Part shown: positions 25,312 to 32,404 of the stretch, piece by piece
How positions within the stretch are numbered: the stretch's first letter is position 1
Layout of the letters: every line of letters begins with the position of its first letter
Source of the DNA: Candidatus Saccharimonadota bacterium
GTDB taxonomy: Bacteria > Patescibacteriota > Saccharimonadia > Saccharimonadales > UBA4665
DNA: 64,000 nt
Direction of reading: 5' to 3'
Assembly: GCA_013289705.1 (NCBI GenBank)
Contig: JABCZM010000001.1
Coordinates: forward strand, 184,044-248,043
Translations under genes and position numbers: made by a program
The notes under the pieces: generated by a model
Told to the model about the DNA's origin: nothing
Databases searched by the model: none
What the model saw: only the letters and a program-made list of their open reading frames with translations

Positions 25312-26268
25312 ATGGTTCGCAATTCGGCTTCGGCTCGGCATACAGTAAAATTTAAACCTAAACGCCTAGTGCTTTTGGGAGTATTTCTGTTGGTCTTGTA
25401 CGTAGTTTTGCCACAGATAAAAGCGTTTCATAGTAGCCTGCAAGCGGTGCATCACGCGCAATTTGGCTGGCTGGGTGTTGGCTTTGTACTGGTGCTTGGA
25501 ACGTATGCGGCTGCGGCAGGTGTCTATGGTGCGTTGGCTGTCCGACCGCTGCGTTATCCGCGGAGCGTATTGGTGCAGCTTGCTGGTACGTTTGCTAATC
25601 GCCTGTTGCCGGCTGGCATCGGGGCGATCGGCGTTAATTATCGTTATTTGCGACGGAACAGCCACACGCCAGCTCAGGCTGGCGCAGTTGTGGCGGTTAA
25701 CAATATGTTGGGTGCTGTGGGGCATGGGCTGCTGTTTTTTGCAATTATTGTCTGTACCTCAACTTCCTTACGGGGCAATGTGTTCGGTCATGGCGTACAC
25801 ATTGGCCGAGCTGTTTTTATCGGCGCTGGCATGGCTGTGTTGGTAGTTGTTGCTTTGGCGATTTTCCGTCGACAACAGTTGCACGAGGCCATACTTAGTA
25901 TCGTGGAGGCAATCAAAAGCTATCGCCGCCGACCGCTACGACTAACGTTTGCACTGCTCATTTCAATGATGCTTACCAGTCTGTATGGTCTGTGCTTGTT
26001 GGCTTGTGCTAGAGCGATTGGGCTTGAGCCAGGAATTGCCAAGTTGTTTATTGTGTTAACACTCGGCGTTGCGGGCAGTACGGTGGTACCAACGCCTGGC
26101 GGTTTGGGAGGTGCAGAGGCTGGCCTGATCGTCGGCCTAGTAGCCTATGGCATTTCCGGTGCCGATGCGCTGGCCGTGGTACTGTTGTATCGTTTGCTGA
26201 CCTATTGGTTGCCATTGTTTTTTGGCGGTGCAGCGTTGATAATTGTTGAGCGTCGCAAGATTATTTGA
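25312..26268 (+). CDS. MprF/AglD-type flippase-like membrane protein (UPF0104)
   Basis: A polytopic protein with ~8 hydrophobic helices, matching the lysylphosphatidylglycerol synthetase TM region family (PF03706). The family marker TPGGLGGAEAGL is present near residue 265. The synthetase domain of MprF is absent, so it is the stand-alone transmembrane form, linked in other organisms to lipid or polyprenyl-linked glycan flipping. The ATG at 25312 is chosen because TATAAT (25296-25301) lies inside the longer frame. Confidence 0.8.
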   Translation: MVRNSASARHTVKFKPKRLVLLGVFLLVLYVVLPQIKAFHSSLQAVHHAQFGWLGVGFVLVLGTYAAAAGVYGALAVRPLRYPRSVLVQLAGTFANRLLPAGIGAIGVNYRYLRRNSHTPAQAGAVVAVNNMLGAVGHGLLFFAIIVCTSTSLRGNVFGHGVHIGRAVFIGAGMAVLVVVALAIFRRQQLHEAILSIVEAIKSYRRRPLRLTFALLISMMLTSLYGLCLLACARAIGLEPGIAKLFIVLTLGVAGSTVVPTPGGLGGAEAGLIVGLVAYGISGADALAVVLLYRLLTYWLPLFFGGAALIIVERRKII

Positions 26269-26314
26269 TCTTCAGCAAAGCATAAGACAAACTTTATACA
26301 ATCCCTGGTAAATT

Positions 26315-27262
26315 ATGACATTCAATCAACAGCGTCGGCCTGTGCCTACAACATATAACTATGCTTCAGCCTATCAAGCACGACGATCACCTCCCGCCCC
26401 GCCACTTAAAAAAAGCCGTCACATCGTCAGAAAACTTGTATTACTGTTGGTATTTTGTCTGGTTGTTGGGTTAGGCAGTTTTATCGCATGGCAGCGCCAT
26501 GTATCAGCTCGGGCATTAGCGATTCGACGAGCCGAGGCAGTGGTTGCGGCTGCCCGCCTGCAGCGCGAAGAAGTTGCTGGCGAGGCAATTACACAAATTA
26601 TCAATGCAAATCCAACCATTACGTTCAGTGTTTCGGTGCAAGATCTAGGCGTAGCTGGCTCAACAATACGTCACTATGGCTACAGTGGTGACTTTGATGC
26701 GGCCAGCACAGGTAAGCTTCTAACGGCAGCTGATTATTTGCATCATGTCGAACAGGGAACGGCTAGTCTGAACCAGAATTTAGACGGTGAAACAGCAGGT
26801 AATTGGCTGCAGGCTATGATCGTTAACAGTGACGACACGGCTTGGCAGGAGCTCAATGATTACTTAACTCATGCCGACCTCAGCCGTTATGCCGACGCGA
26901 TTGGGATGTCACACTATAGTCCAGACGATGACCTGCTGAACTCAAACGATATCACGCTTCTGCTACAAAAACTTTATGATAAGCAGTTGCTCAACAATTC
27001 GGATACCACACGCTTGCTGCAATACATGAAACAGGCAAATTATCGCACCTACATCATTCCGGCGGTGCCTGCTGGCGACACCGTGTATCATAAGGTTGGT
27101 CTTGATGACGACGATGTGCACGACGTTGCAGTTATTGGAAACGGCACACAAACGGTGGCACTGGCGATATTTACAGATGGCAATGGCACCTACGACTGGC
27201 AGACGCGGGCACAAATTATCCAACAAATCACAAGGCTGGTTGTGGCGGCGTATCTGTCGTAG
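26315..27262 (+). CDS. Class A beta-lactamase-like serine hydrolase, membrane-anchored
   Basis: Residues 1-35 are basic and Pro-rich; one transmembrane helix spans ~39-60, followed by an extracytoplasmic domain. The penicillin-recognising fold is indicated by S-x-x-K as STGK in DFDAASTGKLLTAADYL near 130, an SDN-like triad as NSDDTAW near 172, and K-T-G replaced by KVG in HKVGLDDD. The altered third motif suggests it is not a typical beta-lactamase; a role as an inactive or specialised cell-wall enzyme is possible. Length 315. Confidence 0.75.
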   Translation: MTFNQQRRPVPTTYNYASAYQARRSPPAPPLKKSRHIVRKLVLLLVFCLVVGLGSFIAWQRHVSARALAIRRAEAVVAAARLQREEVAGEAITQIINANPTITFSVSVQDLGVAGSTIRHYGYSGDFDAASTGKLLTAADYLHHVEQGTASLNQNLDGETAGNWLQAMIVNSDDTAWQELNDYLTHADLSRYADAIGMSHYSPDDDLLNSNDITLLLQKLYDKQLLNNSDTTRLLQYMKQANYRTYIIPAVPAGDTVYHKVGLDDDDVHDVAVIGNGTQTVALAIFTDGNGTYDWQTRAQIIQQITRLVVAAYLS

Positions 27263-27371
27263 TACGTGACGCTCATGATGGCACATGTTGCCTGCAGGTT
27301 GGGCAATGTCTTGAAAAGGCGAAACGTTACCGCTATACTTGAGGAAGTAAAACTTAAAACAAAAACAACCA

Positions 27372-27512
27372 ATGAAGCTCTTTTCTAACTCATCACGATT
27401 TATGGCTGCACTGGGCTTGGCATTTTTAATGGCTGGCGCAACAACGGCCGAAGCCACTGCCGCTGGCAATGTCGGTCATATCTCTGCGGTCTCTAACGTT
27501 AGCTCAAAGTAG
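27372..27512 (+). CDS. Small secreted peptide (putative)
   Basis: A 46-residue frame with a signal-peptide shape: a basic N-region MKLFSNSSRF, a hydrophobic core MAALGLAFLMAGA and a possible cleavage after AEATA or ATAAG, leaving a Ser/Val/Asn-rich mature part of about 15-20 residues. It ends 7 bp from the convergent kbl stop. No family is recognised. Whether it is expressed is unknown; a hydrophobic start plus a short polar tail is unlikely in a random frame. Confidence 0.45.
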   Translation: MKLFSNSSRFMAALGLAFLMAGATTAEATAAGNVGHISAVSNVSSK

Positions 27513-27519
27513 GCTTATG

Positions 27520-28701
27520 CTAGGCTTTAGGACTGGCAATTGCCGCGAATTTTTCGACTAGCAGTGTAATGTCGTCTTTGGTGTGGGCTGCCGATATCTG
27601 GACGCGAATGCGGGCTTTACCCTTTGGTACAACTGGGAACGAGAAGCCGACGACAAAAATGCCTTCATCAAACATGGCTTTGGCTGTACTAACGGCGATG
27701 CTCTCTTCGGCAAACATTACCGGTGTAATTGGGTGTTCGCTTTCCGAAACGGTGAAACCGGCTTTTTTCATCTCCTGGCGGAAAAACTGGGTGTTGGCAT
27801 ATAAGTTTTCGCGTAGTTCCGGATGTTTTGGAATGTAATCCAGCGCGAATAGTGCCGCTCCGGCGATGCCAGTATCCAGTGCGTTAGAAAACAGGTAGGT
27901 TCGTGAGCGCTGCCGTAAAAACTCTGCCGCTTCCTTTTTGGTTGCAGTATATGCACCACCAGCGCCACCTAGAGCCTTGCCGTAGGTACCGGTTAAGAAG
28001 TCGATGCGGTCAATCGTGCCGGTCTGTTCGGGCGTGCCTTTACTGTTCGTACCGAGCACGCCAACACCGTGGGCGTCATCGACCATCACCAATGCGCCGT
28101 ATTTGTCGGCCAAATCGCAAATCTCTGCCAGCGGTGCGATGTGTCCATCCATCGAAAACACGCCGTCGGTTGCGATAACCTTGAGTCGCTTGCCAGATAC
28201 CGATTGTAGTTTTGTTTCCAGATCGGCCATGTCCATATGCTGGTAGATCAGCCGCTCTGACTTTGTAAGCCGCACGGCATCAATAATCGACGCATGGTTC
28301 AGTTCGTCACTAATAATGGCGTCTTCATCGGTAAAAAAGGTCTGAAACAGCCCAACATTCGCCATAAAACACGACGAGTACAAAACCGCATCTTCCATCC
28401 CCAAGAAGCTGGCGGTAGCCGTTTCGAGTTCCTTATGAATACCCTGCGTGCCGCAAATGAAACGCACGGACGCCAGGCCAAAACCCCATGTTTGTAAGGC
28501 CTCGTCGGAAGCTTGGCGCAAACTACCGGTTCCAGATAGCCCAAGATAGTTATTTGAGCAAAAGTTAAGCAGTTTCTTGCCATCGATGGTAATTTCGCGG
28601 CCTTGTGGCGACTGCAATACGTGCTCTTCTTTATACAATGACTGGTCGCGGATACTTTGCAGTTCGGTTTGTAGGATTGCTTGTAAATCAGCGTAGCTCA
28701 T
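27520..28701 (-). CDS. kbl: Glycine C-acetyltransferase (2-amino-3-ketobutyrate CoA ligase)
   Basis: PLP-dependent alpha-oxoamine synthase splitting 2-amino-3-oxobutyrate with CoA into glycine and acetyl-CoA. Key blocks are NYLGLSG, GFGLASVRFICGTQGIHKELE, the Asp/His pair VDDAHGVGVLG near 210, and the PLP-lysine segment LTGTYGKALGGAGG near 240. Length 393 is typical. GGAGG precedes the ATG. It follows tdh by 32 bp; the two form the threonine-to-glycine pathway. Confidence 0.95.
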   Translation of the reverse strand: MSYADLQAILQTELQSIRDQSLYKEEHVLQSPQGREITIDGKKLLNFCSNNYLGLSGTGSLRQASDEALQTWGFGLASVRFICGTQGIHKELETATASFLGMEDAVLYSSCFMANVGLFQTFFTDEDAIISDELNHASIIDAVRLTKSERLIYQHMDMADLETKLQSVSGKRLKVIATDGVFSMDGHIAPLAEICDLADKYGALVMVDDAHGVGVLGTNSKGTPEQTGTIDRIDFLTGTYGKALGGAGGAYTATKKEAAEFLRQRSRTYLFSNALDTGIAGAALFALDYIPKHPELRENLYANTQFFRQEMKKAGFTVSESEHPITPVMFAEESIAVSTAKAMFDEGIFVVGFSFPVVPKGKARIRVQISAAHTKDDITLLVEKFAAIASPKA

Positions 28702-28733
28702 CGGTACCTCCTTGGACGGTTTTACGTGTGTCT

Positions 28734-29918
28734 TTACATCTTAAATAATAGCTTGGGCTTGTCGTTCATCTTCTGCTCAAAGCTTGCAGGGTCAAACTCG
28801 CTTATCGGGACAATTGTGTCCTTGCCCTCGTTAAGAATAACGTTCCAAATACTGTCTTGAATGCGATTCGAATGGTTCGATAGCACGCGCTGCGAAATCT
28901 GCCAGGTTTTGAAAATCTGCCGACCAATCACACAGTGAATCGTCACGCCGCGAGCAATCAATCGCGAAAAACTTGGCACAGTTAGGTCGCCGTCTTTGAT
29001 GCCAAATAGTACCACGTCGCCACCGCGCCGAACCGAGTCGAGGGCGTTATTTATGGACGATTGCGGGCCTGCCATTTCTAGCGCCACGTCAACGCCCTTG
29101 CCGTAGGTTAATTCCATAATGCGGGCAATCACATCCGGGTCGCCCTGCCAGCTGTGCCCTTTTTGCGTTGATTCAATTTTGATCACTTCGTCGGCGCCTA
29201 ATTGTTTGGCCATGGCCAAGTTGGCGTCGCTGACATCGATCATGATAACCTTGGCTGCACCGAAGTTACGGGCCAGTAAAAGCGAAAACAAGCCGATTGG
29301 CCCGCAGCCAAAAATTGCCACCCGTTGGCCGCGTACGTCAACTTTTGTCAACGAATGCACGGCGTTACCAAACGGATCAAAAATTGCTGCAACCTCTGGG
29401 CGAATACGACTTTCGTCGACTGACCATAAGTTTTTGGCGGGTAATTTCACGTATTCGGCAAACACGCCGTCGATGCTAATGCCTAAAATTGCTTCATTCA
29501 GGCAGACGTTTGATTCGCCAATGCGGCATTGATAACAACGGCCGCAGGTTACATGTGAATCACCGGAAACCAAGTTGCCAACTTCAATTTTTGCCTGGTT
29601 TCTAGGGTCGGGATCGGAATATAATGTGCTGACCATTGAGCCGGCAGCCACAATTTCGCCTAAAAATTCATGGCCAACAATCCGCTGTGTCTTTGCATCG
29701 GTGCGTAGTCCTTGCAGGAACAGATCCTTAAAGGCCGCGCGGTGCCACAAGCCACGATCGGAGCCGCAGACGCCGGCGAACTTCATTTTGACAATAACCG
29801 AACTGGCATCGCTTGGATTGTTTGCTTCGTCGAGTACGGGCATTTCTAGATCGGTCTTCGTGAAGCCGCGTGACGACTCCCATGGTTCGTTGCTGGTATC
29901 AATAACTAATGCTTGCAT
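28734..29918 (-). CDS. tdh: Threonine 3-dehydrogenase-like Zn alcohol dehydrogenase
   Basis: Medium-chain dehydrogenase. The catalytic zinc site is VCGSDRG near residue 50 with GHEFLGEIV near 84. The structural zinc Cys cluster is CGRCYQCRIGESNVC near 124-138. The NAD-binding GCGPIGLFSLLLARNFGA is near 205. With kbl directly downstream, L-threonine dehydrogenase is the likely activity. At 394 residues it is longer than the ~340 of E. coli Tdh, with extra sequence near the N-terminus and in the zinc domain, so a related sugar or polyol dehydrogenase cannot be excluded. AGGGGG stands before the ATG. Confidence 0.85.
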   Translation of the reverse strand: MQALVIDTSNEPWESSRGFTKTDLEMPVLDEANNPSDASSVIVKMKFAGVCGSDRGLWHRAAFKDLFLQGLRTDAKTQRIVGHEFLGEIVAAGSMVSTLYSDPDPRNQAKIEVGNLVSGDSHVTCGRCYQCRIGESNVCLNEAILGISIDGVFAEYVKLPAKNLWSVDESRIRPEVAAIFDPFGNAVHSLTKVDVRGQRVAIFGCGPIGLFSLLLARNFGAAKVIMIDVSDANLAMAKQLGADEVIKIESTQKGHSWQGDPDVIARIMELTYGKGVDVALEMAGPQSSINNALDSVRRGGDVVLFGIKDGDLTVPSFSRLIARGVTIHCVIGRQIFKTWQISQRVLSNHSNRIQDSIWNVILNEGKDTIVPISEFDPASFEQKMNDKPKLLFKM

Positions 29919-30071
29919 GTTCGCCCCCTCTAATCCTTCTAGTGTACAACCGTGGGATCAGAAAGCAACGATCGATTGTGATCACATAATCTATAGGTAT
30001 TGTTTACAAATTAATATTTATTTAATAGTCGACATCTACTATCTGACTACTGCATATGAATTTCAGCAAAG

Positions 30072-30109
30072 TTTAATGAATTTTTAATAACTAATTGGCA
30101 TAGTACAGT
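30072..30109 (+). promoter_or_regulatory. Promoter with 11-bp-phased direct repeats
   Basis: TTTAAT occurs at 30072-30077 and again at 30083-30088, exactly 11 bp apart, the spacing used by OmpR/PhoB-type regulators. The second copy takes the -35 position of the TACAGT -10 at 30104-30109, which ends 6 nt before the response regulator ATG. This is what an autoactivated promoter would look like. Confidence 0.5.
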
Positions 30110-30115
30110 ATTAGC

Positions 30116-30796
30116 ATGAGAGTTTTGATTATTGACGATAACAAACAGGTCGTTGCTTCATTGCAACGCGGGCTTAAGCCCTCTTATGCAGTTGATGTTG
30201 CGCTAACTGGTCAGGATGGTATATTGCGAGCAGAAAGCACGCAGTATGATGCCATTTTGCTGGATTTAAATCTGCCAGATATTAGCGGCGAAGATGTCTG
30301 TGCATCGCTACGTTTTAGTGGCATTACAACACCGATTCTAATTTTGACTGGTCGCGATGTTGTCCAGGACAAGGTGGAGCTACTCGATATGGGTGCAGAC
30401 GATTACATCACCAAACCGTTTAGCTTAGAAGAAATTCGGGCCCGAATACGGGTTGCGCTACGGCATCATGCGTCAAAAATGATCTCAAATACACTAACCC
30501 TACAGGATTTAGAATTGGATACGGGCGCGCGTACGGTACGTCGAGCCAACAAGCCAATCGAACTACGCCGCAAAGAGTTCGACTTGTTGGAATACATGAT
30601 GCGAAATCAGGGCCAGACACTAACCCGTCCAATGATCTTGGAACATATATGGGATATGAATGAAAATTTGTGGGCAAATGTAGTTGATGTACACATTAAG
30701 CATTTGCGAGATAAAATCGACCGTCCGTACGACAGCCAACTGATCAAGACGGTCCATGGTGTAGGCTACAAACTAGAAGACACAAAAGGGGCGTAG
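30116..30796 (+). CDS. OmpR/PhoB-family response regulator
   Basis: Receiver domain with acidic pocket D7/D8, phosphoacceptor D50 (LLDLNLPD), switch Thr T78 and K100 (TKPF). A C-terminal winged helix follows (ELRRKEFDLLEYMMRNQGQ... VVDVHIKHLRDKID... TVHGVGYKLED). It is followed by a 39-residue peptide gene, a histidine kinase and a terpenoid enzyme on the same strand, and would be the output of that module. The upstream region is AT-rich and carries 11-bp-spaced repeats it could bind. Confidence 0.95.
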   Translation: MRVLIIDDNKQVVASLQRGLKPSYAVDVALTGQDGILRAESTQYDAILLDLNLPDISGEDVCASLRFSGITTPILILTGRDVVQDKVELLDMGADDYITKPFSLEEIRARIRVALRHHASKMISNTLTLQDLELDTGARTVRRANKPIELRRKEFDLLEYMMRNQGQTLTRPMILEHIWDMNENLWANVVDVHIKHLRDKIDRPYDSQLIKTVHGVGYKLEDTKGA

Positions 30797-30825
30797 CAAG
30801 CAATATTAAAATAGGGGGCAACAAA

Positions 30826-30945
30826 ATGAGTGATCTTTTGTACAAAGTTTTGACTGACAAGTCTGCACGTACAACCAAGGCAAGCAAAACTGCAGCCGCA
30901 AATGCGGCCAGCGAGTTTTCTCCTTGGGCTTCGGTAGAGGACTAA
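30826..30945 (+). CDS. 39-residue peptide with C-terminal Trp (putative signal precursor)
   Basis: A short frame with an excellent ribosome site (AGGGGG, 7 nt before ATG), lying 29 bp after the response regulator and before the kinase. The N-terminus MSDLLYKVLTDKSA is amphipathic, the middle is an Ala/Thr/Lys linker, and the C-terminus is SEFSPWASVED with the only Trp, six residues from the end. There is no Cys and no signal peptide. Position and a single near-terminal Trp recall ComX pheromone precursors, which carry a prenylated Trp. Sequence similarity to ComX is at most faint, so this is inference from context. Confidence 0.55.
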   Translation: MSDLLYKVLTDKSARTTKASKTAAANAASEFSPWASVED

Positions 30946-30973
30946 AGTAGCTCGAACTGTACACAACGGCTCA

Positions 30974-31002
30974 CCAGAGATCGGCTAACATAGGATCTCT
31001 GG
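30974..31002 (+). repeat. 9-bp-stem hairpin between peptide and kinase genes
   Basis: CCAGAGATC pairs with GATCTCTGG around an 11-nt loop. No T run follows, so it may be an mRNA-processing or stabilising hairpin that sets peptide and kinase levels apart, or a protein-binding site. Confidence 0.5.
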
Positions 31003-31042
31003 GGGCATTCGTGTATGCTTAAATTCAGGAAATAGCACTAGC

Positions 31043-32404
31043 ATGTTACAGAAATTACACCAGCGACTGATCGAGCCAAAAGCTAGCACGGAAGATAGCC
31101 GTCGCCGCGAATACATCTTGAATGTATTGTTGGTTGGTATTATTGCGCTGACCTTTGTTTTTTTCTGGGTCAATGTGGTGAACGAAGTGCTTCGGGGTGA
31201 TCGTTATACCGGAGTATCGCCGATTGTCATGTTTGTCACGATGCTTGTTTTTATAAGCCTGCTGCTGGTGTCTCGGCTAAAATTTACAAGGACAGCGGCT
31301 TATTTATTTATTGTGCTCTTTTTCCTGGTTGCAACGTATCCCATCTATGCTTGGGGTATTTTACTGCCTCAAGGTGTACTGACGTACAGTTTGGTGATTG
31401 TTATGACCGGTGTGTTACTTGGTAGCCGCGTTGCGTTTCGGGCAGCTGGTCTAACATTTGTGACGATATTACTCATCAAATACCTGGAGCGTTGCGGCAG
31501 TATTCACTTTAACACCGAATGGATGCATCAGACTGGTGATTACAACGATGTGCTGGGCTATGGATTGACCTTTCTGCTTGTGGCGTTGGTTTCGTGGCTA
31601 TCGAACCGCGAAATTGAACGGTCGTTGCGCCGTGCTCGTCAGTCCGAAAAAGAATTGCGTGCTGAGCGAAATTCTCTGGAAATTAAGGTGCGAGAACGAA
31701 CTAAGGAGCTGGAAAAAGCCCAGATTGAAAAAATGCTCGAGTTGCATCGCTTTGCCGAATTTGGCCGCTTTAGTTCAACGTTGCTGCACGATTTGGCGAA
31801 CCCATTAACGTCGGTGTCGCTTGAGCTGGAGCAATTGGCAAACACCAAATATGCTCGTTTTGTGCGTGACGCAAGGAAAGGTATTGCTTCGATGGAACGC
31901 TACGTTGATGGTGCTCGCCGGCAGCTGCGCAATCAGAGCGAAATTAAATTGTTTGATGTGGTGACCGAAATTGAGCGAGTGCAGAGTTTTCTTGAACCAA
32001 AGGCAAAGACGGCGCATGTTGTGCTGAAGTTTAACATGAAACGTAGCATGGAGTTATACGGTGACAGTATCCGTTTTAATCAGATTATCGCCAATCTTAT
32101 TGCGAACGCGATTGATGCCTACGATAAAACAAATGGTGAGGCAGACAGGCGTATTGTAGTTACGGCAAAGCCAAAAAATAAAGCAGTGACTATTACTGTA
32201 CAAGACAATGGAATTGGCATTGCTACGACAGATTTAGGGCGAATATTCGAGGCATTTTATACCACAAAAACGAGTGAACGAGGTAGCGGACTGGGCTTGG
32301 CAATTACCAAACAGGCAGTTGAAGAAGATTTTAAAGGAACGATTACAGTTACTAGTGCGCCATCTGACGGCACGTGCTTCACAATTCGCTTACCTTTAGC
32401 GTGA
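31043..32404 (+). CDS. Polytopic sensor histidine kinase
   Basis: The N-terminal ~190 residues contain about six transmembrane helices with short loops and no large periplasmic domain, as in kinases that sense membrane-borne or peptide signals. A coiled coil (~195-245) leads to the H-box LLHDLANPLTSV (phospho-His near 253). The catalytic domain has N-box NLIANAIDAYD, G1 DNGIGI, F-box FEAFYTTK and G2 GSGLGLAITK. Its TGA overlaps the GTG start of the next gene by 4 bp, coupling kinase and terpenoid enzyme translation. Confidence 0.93.
   Translation: MLQKLHQRLIEPKASTEDSRRREYILNVLLVGIIALTFVFFWVNVVNEVLRGDRYTGVSPIVMFVTMLVFISLLLVSRLKFTRTAAYLFIVLFFLVATYPIYAWGILLPQGVLTYSLVIVMTGVLLGSRVAFRAAGLTFVTILLIKYLERCGSIHFNTEWMHQTGDYNDVLGYGLTFLLVALVSWLSNREIERSLRRARQSEKELRAERNSLEIKVRERTKELEKAQIEKMLELHRFAEFGRFSSTLLHDLANPLTSVSLELEQLANTKYARFVRDARKGIASMERYVDGARRQLRNQSEIKLFDVVTEIERVQSFLEPKAKTAHVVLKFNMKRSMELYGDSIRFNQIIANLIANAIDAYDKTNGEADRRIVVTAKPKNKAVTITVQDNGIGIATTDLGRIFEAFYTTKTSERGSGLGLAITKQAVEEDFKGTITVTSAPSDGTCFTIRLPLA

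Noticed and set aside
26315..27262. Antibiotic resistance by a beta-lactamase
   Set aside because: The S-x-x-K and SDN-like motifs are present, but K-T-G is KVG and the protein is membrane-anchored; resistance cannot be claimed.
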